From: Proteromonas lacertae
Taxonomy: Eukaryota > Sar > Bigyra > Opalinata > Proteromonadidae
NCBI GenBank assembly: GCA_002245135.1
Contig: NGBS01000337.1
Coordinates: 1-57,920 of the forward strand
Reading direction: 5' to 3'
DNA: 57,920 nt
The first letter of the stretch is position 1; each line of letters starts with the position of its first letter. The notes below the pieces were generated by a model that was not told the origin of the DNA, did not search any database, and worked only from the letters and a program-made list of their open reading frames with translations. Positions 1 to 11,395 of this stretch are shown piece after piece. Position numbers and translations under genes: made by a program.

Positions 1-40
1 TGGTCTTCCTGATTGATTCTTAATATTATCCAAGTCTTTA
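1..40 (-). pseudogene. C-terminal fragment of element B major capsid gene
   Basis: Read on the minus strand these bases encode KDLDNIKNQSGRP, which matches the sequence just after the FGSKD motif of the capsid proteins at 7677 and 57842. It is the continuation of the capsid gene that starts at 14005 and stops at 12731, so the 12.7 kb between them is an insertion. The rest of the C-terminus lies left of the window. Confidence 0.75.
34..40 (+). repeat. Target site duplication, left copy
   Basis: GTCTTTA is repeated at 12731-12737, directly outside the other inverted repeat. The last 6 bases would suit the 6 bp duplication usual for Polintons. Removing one copy and the element restores the expected capsid reading frame in outline. 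Confidence 0.75.
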
Positions 41-178
41 TAATAATAGTAAATAAGGTTCTGGCACACCGAGCCGTATGACTCGGGCTCCTGGCACACC
101 AAACCAACTTTTTAAAAATACGTGACCTATGTCATATTAGGTAATTTATTATTTTTGCATTTTCTAGAATATTCTAAT
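41..178 (+). repeat. Left terminal inverted repeat of element A
   Basis: It starts TAATAATAGTAAATAA and contains two GGCACACC blocks around a small hairpin (CGAGCC / GGCTC), then TTTTTAAAAATACGTGACC and a TTCTAGAATATTCTAAT tail. It matches the reverse complement of 12590-12730 with a few single-base and two-base indels. The GC-rich GGCACACC hairpin stands out in the AT-rich element and could be a recognition site for the terminal protein or replication. Confidence 0.85.
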
Positions 179-185
179 TTCATAT

Positions 186-496
186 ATGGATAATCTAATA
201 AAAGAAGAAGCAGAAAATGGTTTTGATTCTTTATATGAAATGTGTAATGTATATCTCAATAAGAAAGATGATGGGACCAATGACTATCAAACATCAATTA
301 AAATAGCATGTTGAGATTATATTAAAATTAAAAGAATTAAATGAAGAATATCATTTAGGATTAGATGATATGGTATTACATCAAATAGGAAGATTAGAAG
401 GGAAAAAAAATAGCAAGTCAATATTTACAAAAAGAATTAGAAAAACAATTAAATGAAATAATACCAAGTTTAAACAATATGTTAAAAATCAAATAA
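186..496 (+). pseudogene. Small frameshifted coding region, coiled-coil-like
   Basis: An ATG at 186 opens MDNLIKEEAENGFDSLYEMC and runs about 45 codons to a TGA. Two other frames then continue in the same style (KLKELNEEYHLGLDDMVLHQ, then YLQKELEKQLNEIIPSLNN) to a TAA at 494. The charged, Leu-rich pattern suggests a helical or coiled-coil protein of about 100 residues broken by two indels. It is the first gene inside the left end of element A. I do not recognise a family. Confidence 0.45.
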
Positions 497-539
497 AAAT
501 TAATTAGTCTTTATCATCTTCCAATCTGGTTTTAAAATA

Positions 540-977
540 TTATATATAGAATTTAATTCCTGAATTTGTATCGATTAAATAGAGATAATGATTTTTTATA
601 TATCTAAAATTTTTAATAGTATTTGCATTCAAATTGAAATCTTCTTCAGAAATATATGCAAAATCTTCTACATAGAAAGTGTCCAGTTTATTAATTAATT
701 TTTCTAAGTCTTCTATAATATCCAGTCTATAAGATGTTAATTCAGATTTGCTAAATGTGGTTGCTATTTTACTTCTGTTATATTTCAATTCGATATTTTG
801 TATGAAAGTTACAAAAGACTTTATTTTATCTCTTAGATCTGTTTTATCTTTACTACTAAAATTTTCACTTAGATTTAATTTATAGACCCTTCTACTTATA
901 TCATTTAAACTACTAATATAATTTTTAAGTACATCAAAGAATACATAGAATTCATATACTCTAGCAAAATTACTCAT
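540..977 (-). CDS. Hypothetical protein, 145 aa
   Basis: It opens MSNFARVYEFYVFFDVLKNY and ends in TAA. The protein is rich in Lys, Asn, Leu and Ile and looks largely alpha-helical. I see no signal peptide, membrane segment or known motif. It is divergent from the polymerase gene at 1213, and the 235 bp between them contain a short (TTAA)n tract at about 992-1008 and could hold a two-way promoter. It belongs to element A by position. Function unknown. Confidence 0.55.
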   Translation of the reverse strand: MSNFARVYEFYVFFDVLKNYISSLNDISRRVYKLNLSENFSSKDKTDLRDKIKSFVTFIQNIELKYNRSKIATTFSKSELTSYRLDIIEDLEKLINKLDTFYVEDFAYISEEDFNLNANTIKNFRYIKNHYLYLIDTNSGIKFYI

Positions 978-1212
978 ATTTTTTTTGGTATTAATTAATT
1001 AATTAATTAGATATACTACTAATAGAAATTGTTCTTCCAATTCAAATCTGATCCAAAGAATATAATATAATTCAAGTAAAAGAAAGAAATATAAAACAAA
1101 AATATAAAATAATAAATATAAGTCGTAAAAGAATTGATATATAACTTTTAGAAATTTCTAAAAGAATAAAAATAATAATAAAAATATAAAAAATTAATTT
1201 TTAATTTTCTAG

Positions 1213-4200
1213 ATGAACCCTTTCATCCCTCCTTATTATTATTATTCAAACTTTAATTATTATAGTCCACCACCATTTGGAGCACCTTATATTCCTCCTC
1301 CACAAAATTATGGATTTAATCCCATGCCCATGCCATATCCAGGTATGGCACCTCCTAATATGTATGAACCACCTCCACCTATTCAAAATATTCCAGTAGT
1401 TAGAAATTATGTTCCACCAAGAAATCTAGTTACAAATACTAATCCTGGTTTCAATTATTATCCTGGAAATATAGGAGTAGATTCAACACCTCAAATTAAT
1501 ATTCCTGAACCAGGATTTGTAACACCACCTCCCAAGAGAAGATTAGATTTCGAAAACATAAGTCCTCCAAAAATACAAAGAAAAGGAGGTATGCAGGTTC
1601 CAATGCCTAATCCTAATCCTAATCCAAATCAACCTGTTGTTGTTGTTAATCAACCTCCACCAAATGCACAACAGCGTAATAGAGTAGCAGATTTAAATTT
1701 ATCTTATCAAGAAGAAAGAGATTTAAGAGAAGCAAGTGATATATTAGAAAATCATCCTACTAAATTATTAAAATTACCATATGAAAAGAGATTATATTAT
1801 ATGGACTTAATTCAGAGAAGTACAGATAATTATAGTAGAACATATCAAATTAACTTTTTAAATGATGTAAATGGTAAGGATCCAGATGCTGTTGTTGAAA
1901 TTATAACTGATCCTAGTAGTCCATTAATTACTAAAATAAGAGAATATTTAGAAGATGTTAAATATATAAAAGTAACATTAAGTTTTAGAAGTGGTTATAT
2001 AGGAGCAGACGATCCAGATTATAATAATCCAAATGGTAATAAAATTACAAATTGGGTATTCTTAGAATGTAGACCTGTAGTTATTACAGAATCAGAAATG
2101 AATGTTGCACATAAAATATTAAAAGATAGAATAAGAACAGAAATGGGACCTTTATGGCATACTGAAAAATCAAGTTTAAAATTTAGACATGTTGGTGAAG
2201 TTGAAGTTCAATTAGTCAAAGCAACTGCTATGGCAGGTAGTGGCAAAAATAAAGAACTTCCAGATTGGATTAGAAATAGAAAATGTGTTATATCAATAGA
2301 TAATAATAAAGAAAATGATCAATTATGTTTTCTATATGCTATAGCAGCAGCATTTTTTCATGGTAATAATAATAATAAGAATTTAAATAGAGTAGAACAA
2401 TATAAAGAATATATTAGAGTTAACTACAATTATAGTATGTTATATTTCCCAGTAGATCCTATTAAACATAAAAAACAAATTCATGAATTTGAAACAATAA
2501 ATCATATAACATTAAATATATTCAAAATAACAGATAAAGAAGTAGTTCCTATATATGTAACACATATAGATAAGTTCAATAATTATCCACATGTAAATTT
2601 ATTATATAATGATAAACATTATTCTACTATTACAAAATTAAATGTAATATTAATACCTAAAGGAAAGAAGTGTAAAAATGGTTATCCTAGATGTAATTAT
2701 TGCTTTGCTTTATTATCAACAGATGAAAAAAGAATACAACATGAAAAATATAATTGTCAACAACATAAAGGTATTATAAGAAATTTCCCTGAGAAAAATA
2801 TTCAATTAGAATTTAAGAACTTTAAATATATGCAACTAATACCTATAGTAATATATTGGGATACTGAAGTTTATCAGGAGAAAGTAACAGATCCAATTTT
2901 AAATGAGAAAGGTATTTTATCAAAGCATATATTATCCAGTTGGTGTTTATATGTTGTATCAAAATATCCTAATATATATCCTAATAAAATTGAGTATGAT
3001 TTTAAAACACCTAAAGATAATGAAACAGATTTAGAGGATAGATTAATAGCTAAATTTATGGAAATACAAAAAGAAATATTAGATTTATATGAAGAAAAAT
3101 TAAAAAATCCTGAAAAAATGATAGGATATAATAGAGAAGATCCTAAAAATAAATTGAATTATTGCATATACTGTAAAGAACCATTTGATTATAGGAATAA
3201 GAATAAGAAACCTGTATTACACCACGACCACTTTAGCGGACAATATATAGGTAGAATATGTAATAATTGTAACTTCCATGTATGTTTAAATAATATGCCA
3301 ATCCCTTGTATTGCTCATAATTCCAAAAATTATGACAATAATTTCATTATTAGAGGATTGTCCAGATGGGATAATAAGTTAAGAGATGAATTTTGTAAAG
3401 AAAATAATATTGATCCTAATGTAAATTATGCTTCAGATACTGAATCTGATAGTGATACTGAAGAAGAAGATGATAATACTAATTCTATTCCTGTTCCACA
3501 TCAAGATAGTGATACATTTACTCCATTACCTCCTTATACTAATGGCTTTATAACAGCAAATAAAATAAAAGATTATGTGAAAAATTTAAGAAAAGAAAAA
3601 CAAGAAGATAAAGAAGATAATAAAAATAATTTCAGTATGAGTCCATTACATGATTCTTTAAGTGATATGGAAACTCAAGAAGCTGAAAGTGAAGTAATTC
3701 AAATTAATAATGAAGAAGTTAATGCATTGTTAGAATTAGAAGAAATGTTAAGAAGGGATAGTCCTAGAAATGCAGAAGATGTTATAGATGAAATAGATGA
3801 ACAATCTGCTTATAGAATTATTAAATGTAAAGATGGCAAAATAAGAAAATATAAAAACAAAAAACAATATAAATCACAGTTATCAGTATTACCCAAAACA
3901 GATAATAAATTTTTATTAATAAAGTTCAACAAATTATACTTTATGGACTCTTATCAATTCTTACCAAGTTCTTTAGATTCTTTAACAAAGTCATTATATA
4001 CTCAAGCAAAAAGAGATAATGGAAATTATCAAAAATATTTCAGTTATGTATATGAAGATATTTATAAAAAATATTCTGCTCCTGGTAAATTGGATCATGA
4101 AATGAATATTGATGCTTTTATCCATAAATGGTGTTTATCTAAAGGATATTTTCCATATGAATATGTGGACTCATTATCTAAATATTTCAATACTTTTGAA

Positions 4201-5279
4201 CTACCTCCCAAAGAAGCATTCTATTCGAAGTTAAAAGATGATAATATCAGTAACAGATGTTGAATATGCTAGTTGTCAGGCTTTATGGAAAGTTATTAGA
4301 TGTGATAACTTAATGGATTACAATTTATTTTATCTCAGATTAGATGTTCTTACATTAACATGTGTATTTGAACATTTTAGAGATGTTATATGGAATAATT
4401 TTACTTTAGATCCATTATGGCATTGTAGTTCACTGGTTTATCTTGGAGTATATTCCTTAAAAATTGTGATGTAAAAATTGATTTAATAAGTGACTCTGAT
4501 ATTTATGACTTTATACATTCTGGATTAATAGGTGGGATTTCTATGGTTGGTAGTATGAGATATGCAGAGTCTTGGAATCATTATCAACCTCAATGGCAAG
4601 AGAAAAATAAAAAGGAAGTACAGGATCCAGATAATCAAACATATATTATGTATATGGATTATAATTCTTTATATCCAAGTACTATGGCTAGCATGAAGTT
4701 ACCATATAGTGAATTTGAATGGATTGAACCAACTACTGAAAATGTAAAGAAAATATTATCATTACATTACTATGAAGAACAAAGAGAAAAATATTATAAT
4801 ACAGAATGGATTAATAAAAATATGTATGGATATATTCTGGAAGTAGATATTTCTCCTCCTAGTAATAGTAATGAAAGAAAAAAATTTGCTGAATATCCTT
4901 TGTTACCTGAAAGAAAAATAGTTGACTATGATAATTTATCTGAAATACAAAAGAAATGGGCAGAGTCTTTAGGATTAGTTTCAGAAGTTAAAAATAATAT
5001 TGATAAAACATATAAAGTTAAAAAGTTAAAGTCAAATGTTCCTAAAATAGTATGTGATTTAACAACAAAATACAACTATGTTGTTCACTATCAATATTTG
5101 AAATTTGCATGTGAAATGGGTTATGTTATACATCATATTCATAGAATTATCAGATTTAAAGAGTCTAATTATGCACATAACTTTGTAATGATGAATCATA
5201 ACTTAAGAAGACAAGCTAAGTTGGAAGGAAGGGATGCCGATGCTGATACTTTTAAGCTTATTCTAAATATAAACAAGTA
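1213..5279 (+). pseudogene. Protein-primed type B DNA polymerase of element A, frameshifted and truncated
   Basis: The first 1016 codons hold a Pro/Tyr-rich N-terminus, a Cys2-His/Cys zinc-finger-like segment near residue 495, the exonuclease I DTE near residue 550, the HHDH/CNNC segment near 670 and exonuclease II (AHNSKNYDNN) near 700. The Exo III YxxxD (YNLFYLRLD) follows after a one-base frameshift near 4255. A second frameshift occurs near 4462. Palm motif A (DYNSLYPS) is at about 4657-4680. Polinton and virophage polymerases normally continue with motif B (NSxYGK) and motif C (DTDS); neither is visible here, and homology to the fragment at 42062 fades near 5265. An acidic low-complexity insert lies at residues 735-870. 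The enzyme would replicate the element's linear genome, but this copy should be inactive. Confidence 0.85.
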
Positions 5280-5286
5280 GAAGCAA

Positions 5287-5927
5287 AAACTAATTATCAT
5301 TTGTTATCCTTTAATAGAATTAAGGTGCAGACATATAATAATGTAGCTATAAGAAATTTACAGAAGGAAGTGGTCCAACCATTAAACAAATTATATATTG
5401 GGATTATTAATCAGATGTATTCCGAATTCAAGAACGATCCAGATTTATTGGAGTTGATTATGAAGTGGGGAAATAAGCTTTATTTCAAGTTCCCTAAAGA
5501 AAACATGGAATCTCCTAAAGTTAATGTTTGGAGTTGGGATTCAAAAGGTTATAATATTATGGAAGGTAGACTTCATTGGTGTGAATTTGATGTAAGAATC
5601 AGACAATTTTCTGTGATTCAATCTAAAGATGGTGTAGGCAACTTTTATATTTATCCTAAATTTGAGTTGGATTCTAGTATTGTGGATTTAACACCATCTA
5701 CTAAACTTATAGAAGATGTTAGTAATTTAGAATCAGAATCTGGAATTGTAGCACCTAATAATTCTGCTATTAATGATGATGATGATGATTTAGAGAATGC
5801 AGATACAGAACCAACAACACCTAATTTGAATTTAAGTGTTAAAAGAGAAACATATGGTTCTGCTAATGATTTTAATAATAATAATAATAGACAGAATAAT
5901 GTTAACAAGAAGTATAAAAAGAATTAG
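5287..5927 (+). pseudogene. 3' part of an unrecognised gene next to the polymerase
   Basis: The reading frame runs from about 5287, after a stop-ridden junction, to a TAG at 5925. It encodes about 210 residues with a folded-looking Trp-rich part (VNVWSWDSKGYNIMEGRLHW) and a disordered Asp/Asn-rich tail. It has no convincing ATG. It resembles nothing in the polymerase fragment at 42-43 kb, so it is probably the end of a neighbouring gene joined to the polymerase remnant by a deletion. It might instead be a divergent polymerase C-terminus, but motifs B and C are absent. Confidence 0.45.
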
Positions 5928-5981
5928 TTTAATTAATACTAATTATTACTAATTATTACTAATTACTAATTACTACTACTA

Positions 5982-6689
5982 TTAAAATGTTTCACCTTTA
6001 TAATTTCTGTTTGTATAAATATAACAAGTTTGAATAGGAATTTCAAAAATTCCTTCTTCTGTATTCATATATTCAATACTAAAATGTATATTAGTATGAG
6101 CAGTTTGTTCGTGTAAATATAAAGATCGTAAAATATTAGAACCTCTATCATTTACTATAATTTCTAAACCCATACCTCCACCTACATCTATTAAATCAAG
6201 ATATTCATTTAAACTATTTTTATATGATTCATTTGGTATATTCCAATCATCTAATCTTTTGATTTCAAATTTACCATAATTACTAACATCTTGATAGAAA
6301 ATAATAGGTTGTTTGATCTTAAAAAGTATAAAATTAGGATAAAAATCTAAATGAATTATGTGAGAACTTGAATAAGTATTACCAAAGTTCCAAACAGTAA
6401 AAGAGAATGAAACCATTTGTCTTCCACATAATGTTGGATATCCAATAGGAGTTAATCCTTGAGCTACATAACGTTGAATTTGTATCACATGTTTAGTTGT
6501 TGCTAATCCAATAATATCATCTTTCTTTACAACATCTTTAACATCTTCTTTAGATGCTAATACTGTAACATCTGGCATTTTAGTATTTTGTTCTTCAATC
6601 ATATTTTCAATCTTAGTTAATTCCTTACTTACTGCTCCTATATCTCCACTACTAGATACAGCTATTTTTTTTGCTACATGTCCAAACAT
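5982..6689 (-). CDS. Hypothetical virion-associated protein, 235 aa
   Basis: I chose the ATG at 6689 (MFGHVAKKIAVSSSGDIG). The longer open frame up to 6839 is a low-complexity Ile/Leu run that overlaps the end of the ATPase gene. Residues 15-60 look like a short coiled coil (VSKELTKIENMIEEQNTKMP). The C-terminal 150 residues are rich in predicted beta-strand, with aromatic residues and a GGGMGLEI turn. A coiled stem plus a beta-rich head would suit a fibre or spike protein, but this is only a shape argument. It is transcribed with the ATPase and capsid genes and converges on the polymerase gene. Confidence 0.55.
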   Translation of the reverse strand: MFGHVAKKIAVSSSGDIGAVSKELTKIENMIEEQNTKMPDVTVLASKEDVKDVVKKDDIIGLATTKHVIQIQRYVAQGLTPIGYPTLCGRQMVSFSFTVWNFGNTYSSSHIIHLDFYPNFILFKIKQPIIFYQDVSNYGKFEIKRLDDWNIPNESYKNSLNEYLDLIDVGGGMGLEIIVNDRGSNILRSLYLHEQTAHTNIHFSIEYMNTEEGIFEIPIQTCYIYTNRNYKGETF

Positions 6690-6774
6690 ATTTATGTTAT
6701 ATTGGCAATAAGAAAAAATAAATAAAAATAAAATAAAAATAATAAAAAACATTATTATTAAATAATAACATATA

Positions 6775-7590
6775 TTATTCACTATCAGAATTATTATTAG
6801 AAATATCAGTATCAGTATTATCACTATCACTAATATCACTATTAATATTATTAAATTTTAAATCAAAATTAATTCTAAATTCATGCGTTACATTATCTAT
6901 GTATAAGAAAGAATGATTGTTATAAGTAGTAGCTGTTTTATAAAGATCTTTGAACTTATTAAAATCTATCCATATATTTAAACTATGATATAAGTTCTTT
7001 AAATTAGCTTGGGAAAGATTCTTAAAAACTAAGCAATAGTCAAGTTGTAACCTAGAACTAGGTGTTATATCAGTTATATATTGACTTGAAATAATTACTT
7101 TACTTTTATAATGTCTATTAGACTTTAATAACTTTGAAATAGATCTATTGCATAAGTCATAAGATATATCATCAAAAATAAATATATTTTCAGGATAGTC
7201 AAAATTCTTTTTATCTACTTCTTTTATATTTTCTAATACAGCATCTAAAACGTTTATTCTTTCATCATCTACTATACTATCATAACAGTGATACTCTATT
7301 TCATTATATTTCAACATATCTGTTATTTTTTCATAAATTATATCTTTTGTTATTGTGCCAACAAAGAAGTAAACTACTTGATCACTTTTGGATAATAACA
7401 GGTGTTGAATCATATTAAAAATTAAAGTTGTTTTACCAGAATTTTTCTTAGCTAATACAAAAATATTGCAGAAAGGTTCTGAAAAGTAATCATAACCAAC
7501 AACAGATTTTTTACCCTTTTTCTTTTTTATTTTTTCAACAGACTCTACAGGGTTTATTGTAATATCGTTTATTTTTTCAAAGTTGCATTT
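6775..7590 (-). CDS. FtsK/HerA-type genome packaging ATPase (A32-like)
   Basis: The Walker A motif AKKNSGKTT is encoded around 7423-7449. Walker B is the hydrophobic run IFIFDDIS near 7175-7195, followed by a sensor-like KVIISSQY. This order and spacing are those of the DNA-packaging ATPases of Polintons, virophages and large DNA viruses, which pump genomes into capsids. The ATG at 7413 lies after Walker A and cannot be the real start. The frame is open upstream to about 7680 without an ATG. An ATG at 7588 is one base out of frame, so a small indel near the start is likely. The C-terminus ends in an Asp/Ser/Asn-rich tail. Confidence 0.75.
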   Translation of the reverse strand, partial: KCNFEKINDITINPVESVEKIKKKKGKKSVVGYDYFSEPFCNIFVLAKKNSGKTTLIFNMIQHLLLSKSDQVVYFFVGTITKDIIYEKITDMLKYNEIEYHCYDSIVDDERINVLDAVLENIKEVDKKNFDYPENIFIFDDISYDLCNRSISKLLKSNRHYKSKVIISSQYITDITPSSRLQLDYCLVFKNLSQANLKNLYHSLNIWIDFNKFKDLYKTATTYNNHSFLYIDNVTHEFRINFDLKFNNINSDISDSDNTDTDISNNNSDSE

Positions 7591-7676
7591 ATTTAATATA
7601 AGAAATATTAAAAGACAAAAAGAATAATAGAAATAGTCGATATAAGTAATATAAGAAGAATAAAGAGAATAGTTAT

Positions 7677-9116
7677 TTAAACAACACTAACAATACCACT
7701 TCCATTAATAGTACATAATCTACCTGTAATAATATAAAATTTATGACATATTCTATGTGCTGTAAATGCTGGATCTCCAGGACAACTAATTTCAAAAGTA
7801 ATTTTTAAATCAGCAGCTAAAGGTCTACCTGCTTGATTCTTAATATTATCTAAATCTCTTGAACCAAAGTTTAAAATTTCAAAAAATTTCTCATTGAAAC
7901 TTTTATCTTGTCTGAAAACATCATACCATGAGTCTTTAAAATAATCTTGTACCATCATATAACTATCATAATATTGCATTAAAGCATAATCTGGCTGATG
8001 AACGAAGTCGTTTATCATCCATCTAAATTGTGCATTTTCTGGTATACGTAACCATTTACTATCGTCTTCATCCCATGGTCTATAAATAATAAATCTTAAA
8101 AATGGTCCATTAGAACTATTCAATGTAAAACTATAATTGAATATTCCATTAGGAGAACTATAAGAAACTTGATGACATCTAAAATCATTGAATTGTATTG
8201 GTTTAGATAAACAATAGTTTTTAGTATTGTTATTGCATTGACTATCTTTATTATAATATGCATAAAATCTCATATTTTCTATTTTTATGTTATTCTCAAC
8301 AACTTCTGCTGTACTAAAAGTACATGTATTATCTAAAGTATTGTCAGCTGTTTTATAAGCACCTTTAAGAGCATAAGATTTAAATGGACCAAATTTATCA
8401 ATAGTTTGGAATTTAACACATATATACATACGTTCTGCAAAGAATACATCACTTTTCATTGCTGCAAATGTATTATAAAATCTTCCTAAAGGTATTTTAA
8501 CATGTAATCTAAATTCTGGCTCATTATCAAATGTATAATGATCTATCCGTCAGCATCTTGTTATTTTGATATTATTATTATCATGGTATTTGACAACTCA
8601 GCTTCATCTTCTGAACAACTTTATCTTTACATTTATCATTCCATTTTCAACTGTAATGCCATCATAATAATTTGCTTGATAATACTGATCTGGTCTCTTA
8701 CGAACAATTTCATCCATAAATATACGATATGGTTCATAACTATCATCAACTCTAACTAAATCTGTACCTGTCTGATTGCATATTCTGAATGAAGCAATAC
8801 CAAAACCTTCTTTTAATCCTTTAATAAAATTAGGATAACTATCTTTATCACTAGCTTTAGTCACCAGTCCATCCTGTTTACAGTACTTTTTAATTTGTGT
8901 AGTTCTAATAACAAGATCATACTGAATGTAAGACTTAGACAAGTTAATTATGTTATCTCCGCTTAATTCAAACTTTATTTCTTGAGTATATGTATCCCCA
9001 TTTATAGTCCAATCACTTGCTGAGCCAACTGGACTTAATTTTACATACTGATAAAAAGGAAGCATAACAGGTGTCTCTACACCATGTTTTTGTTCTTTAG
9101 GAATAGATAAAGACAT
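7677..9116 (-). pseudogene. Major capsid protein of element A, frameshifted
   Basis: The N-terminal part starts at the ATG at 9116 (MSLSIPKEQKHGVETPVMLP) and stays open to 8604. The C-terminal part runs from about 8530 to the TAA at 7677 and ends ITGRLCTINGSGIVSVV. The 8460-8604 stretch contains stops in all frames, so at least two indels are present. Conserved blocks shared with the copies at 12.7-14.0 kb and 56.4-57.8 kb include KEGFG..SFRICNQTGTDLV, NTKNYCLSKPIQFNDFRCHQ and AQFRWMINDFV. Full length would be about 490 aa, a size suiting a double jelly-roll capsid protein. The assignment rests on length, copy number, conservation and the ATPase and penton-like neighbours. Confidence 0.65.
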
Positions 9117-9152
9117 ATTAAGCAAAGAAATAATAGATTAAAAAGAAATTAA

Positions 9153-10143
9153 TTAAGTTCTTTTAAAAACAACAATACTCATACAAAACTCTATATTATC
9201 TAAATTCAACTCATAACCATTTTGCTGTGTAATCTGCAAAATGATCTGACCATTACTATAAGTATTATTAAACTTTTTACTAGTATTAAAAATATCATAA
9301 TTCTGATAAGTGATAAAACTTGATTCAGGATTTGTTATTGGAATACTATCTAAAACATGACTATCTTGATCTATATTTACTATATCCATTCTAATTAGTA
9401 ATGGAAGTAACCCATATTAAAGTAGGTCTGAAAGGTAATTGAACTAATGGTAATTGTCTTTCAATATATCTTTCTTTATTATCTTTAATCATACCTGGTT
9501 CAAATTTAATATTACCTTCTGGATTATAACAATCAAAATAACCTTTCTTTGATATACCAAAATATTTATATGCTAAATCTTTAGTAACTATTTTAATAGT
9601 TTTAATCCAACATATTGGATAACTATATTTACCACTACTTCTAACAGGATCATATAAGACTGTTGTTTTACCAACTATTTGTAAGTGATTAGTTTGAAAA
9701 TCATCTTTATCATCTATTTCAAATACATCACCTATAAACATTTGCATATTCTTATCATCCTCTGATAATACTTCTTCATTATAAGGCATAAAATCTTTTA
9801 ATGTAATATCTTTGAATACAATGTTAATAATCTTAAGTATTTGATCTTGAGTATAAAAACCTTCTGGTATTTTAACTCCTTTATGTAATTCATCTCTATC
9901 AAATTTATAAGATCCATAACTTGGATTAACTTGTAAATCTATGAATATACTGAAAGTGTCATTAGTATCCTCTTGTATAGTAGGAAAACTATTAGGAATA
10001 ACACAGTCTTTCAATGAAATGTCAGAATAATCTTCATCGAATGCAGGTAAATGCAAAACTTTTTTATACTTAGTAGAAAACTGATTAGCAGAAGATACCA
10101 TATCAGAATTAAGGTAATAAGTACGATGTTCATAAGGAATCAT
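9153..10143 (-). pseudogene. Penton-like minor capsid protein of element A, one frameshift
   Basis: It starts at 10143 (MIPYEHRTYYLNSDMVSSAN) and runs 250 codons to a TAG near 9391. A one-base shift at about 9390 gives the remaining 78 codons (MDIVNIDQDSHVLDSIPITN...), ending in TAA at 9153. The intact homologues at 14036-15001 and 55367-56326 show that it should be one protein of about 325 aa. The block IPEGFYTQDQILKIIN resembles the IP-G-Y motif of penton or single jelly-roll proteins of Polintons and virophages. It likely forms capsid vertices. It overlaps no neighbour and lies directly upstream of the major capsid gene. Confidence 0.6.
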
Positions 10144-10252
10144 TTGTTTTTATATAAATGTGTAACCGAAATTGAAGAAATAAGCATAATAAGCATTATT
10201 AATATTATAAGCATTTTTGCACAATTTAATATTTTTAATTTCTGTTTATACA
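10144..10252. promoter_or_regulatory. Divergent promoter region of element A capsid module
   Basis: This 109 bp AT-rich gap separates the penton-like gene (minus) from the small conserved gene (plus). It contains AATAAGCATAATAAGCATTA, a tandem AATAAGCAT-type repeat. The same divergent layout occurs in elements B and C. No defined promoter motif was recognised. Confidence 0.35.
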
Positions 10253-10891
10253 ATGAGCGTAGAAAATTCTAAGCAATCTAAAAAGGTTAATCTATGTTTG
10301 AATAACTTAGATAAGCATATAATAATGCGATGTTTCAGAAATGATGGTAAAATTAGATCTCCCACTAGAACTAAACTTTATAATTACATCTCTGGTATGA
10401 AGTCTGAACTCACATACAACGAAATTAGATATATACTACAGTACATTGATCCAGAGTATCAATGCGATGTAGAAGAAAGGCTTAAAAAAGGCTTATGGCT
10501 TAGAGACTTAAGTAAAGAATTCGCAATAGATGAGAACAATTTACCTCCATTCTCATCATCATCATTCATAAGAAGTTTTAATAACAAAGAGAAGAGGACT
10601 ATGGGTCAAAAAAGGATTATAGAAAACCAACAAAATATTCAACAACAATTAAAGAAGATAATTAATCTAAATGAACAAGTCAAGAAGATAATCCCATCTG
10701 AGACACTTATTAAAAACACATCAAAAGTAATAAATAGTAATTATAATACACTTTATTCTCTAAATAATAGAGAAAGTAATAGTAATAGCAATCTATCTCT
10801 TGATAGCATTAATGATATCGCACGTGATGAATGTTATATGAGTTACAACAATCTATTCAATGATAGTTTGAATAATGGTTATATGTATTAA
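10253..10891 (+). CDS. Conserved capsid-module protein of unknown function, 212 aa
   Basis: The ATG at 10253 (MSVENSKQSKKVNLCLNNLD) is preferred over one 36 bases upstream because the homologues align from here. The conserved core, shared with 15063 and 55281, is the pattern CFRxDGKxRxPTxxKLY..ISG.KSxLTYxEIRYIL.YID, basic at first and then helical. The C-terminal half is Asn/Ser-rich and poorly conserved. It is divergent from the penton-like gene in all three elements. The basic, helix-rich core would suit DNA or capsid binding, and a regulator of the divergent promoter is one possibility. I do not recognise a family. Confidence 0.65.
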   Translation: MSVENSKQSKKVNLCLNNLDKHIIMRCFRNDGKIRSPTRTKLYNYISGMKSELTYNEIRYILQYIDPEYQCDVEERLKKGLWLRDLSKEFAIDENNLPPFSSSSFIRSFNNKEKRTMGQKRIIENQQNIQQQLKKIINLNEQVKKIIPSETLIKNTSKVINSNYNTLYSLNNRESNSNSNLSLDSINDIARDECYMSYNNLFNDSLNNGYMY

Positions 10892-10974
10892 TATGTCTTT
10901 TATAGTTTTATTTTGTTTTTTGTTCAATTTTTTAAATTAAATTGTTCAATTACTTTTAAAAAACTCTGTTTTGA

Positions 10975-11250
10975 ATGGAAAACAATTATTTTAACATATT
11001 TCTAAGCGTCTTAGTCTTTATTCTCTATATTATAGCTATGGCATTGTGGAAATATATGAAATCTCACAATTGCTTACCTAATTCACAAGAGCTGTCAGAT
11101 ATGAGAGTCAATATGAATGAGATTATAGAGAGAGGTCTTGCTCATGAAGAAACTATCAACAATTTAAAAAGTCAGATTGAAATTAATGACATTTTGAAAA
11201 GCAAACCAAATATAAACTCAAAGATAGGTAGATATAAACAAACTATTTAA
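10975..11250 (+). CDS. Small single-pass membrane protein, 91 aa
   Basis: Residues 8-25 (IFLSVLVFILYIIAMALW) form a membrane helix close to the N-terminus. A conserved KYMKSHNCLPN and a helical, charged tail (EIIERGLAHEETINNLKSQI) follow. Homologues lie at 54381-54617 and, broken, at 16325 and 20075-20173, always downstream of the small conserved gene. Small one-pass proteins of this kind in DNA viruses can sit in an inner membrane or aid lysis or entry; neither is shown here. Confidence 0.65.
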   Translation: MENNYFNIFLSVLVFILYIIAMALWKYMKSHNCLPNSQELSDMRVNMNEIIERGLAHEETINNLKSQIEINDILKSKPNINSKIGRYKQTI

Positions 11251-11395
11251 ATAAATATTGTTACTATGTTATTAAATTGTTTATATATTGTTATTTAAAG
11301 TTTTTAAAAATTTGGGTTATTAAAAATAAACAAAAATAAATTAACCCAATTTACGTTTCATATTTTCTTAATTATTATTTTTTAAGTTAATATCA

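Noticed and set aside
5651-5908. Minus-strand open frame opposite the polymerase-adjacent gene
   Set aside because: Hydrophobic, Ser/Leu-rich shadow of the Asp/Asn-rich coding strand, with no conserved motif.
6690-6839. N-terminal extension (Ile/Leu run) of the 5982 protein as a membrane domain
   Set aside because: It overlaps the low-complexity Asp/Ser/Asn tail of the ATPase gene; the ATG at 6689 gives a cleaner start.
8538-8759. Plus-strand frame rich in Ile across the capsid gene
   Set aside because: It lies opposite the frameshift region of capsid gene A; its composition is that of a reverse-complement shadow.
10217-10252. Upstream ATG for the 10253 gene
   Set aside because: The extra 12 residues lie in the divergent promoter and are not shared with the homologues at 15063 and 55281.
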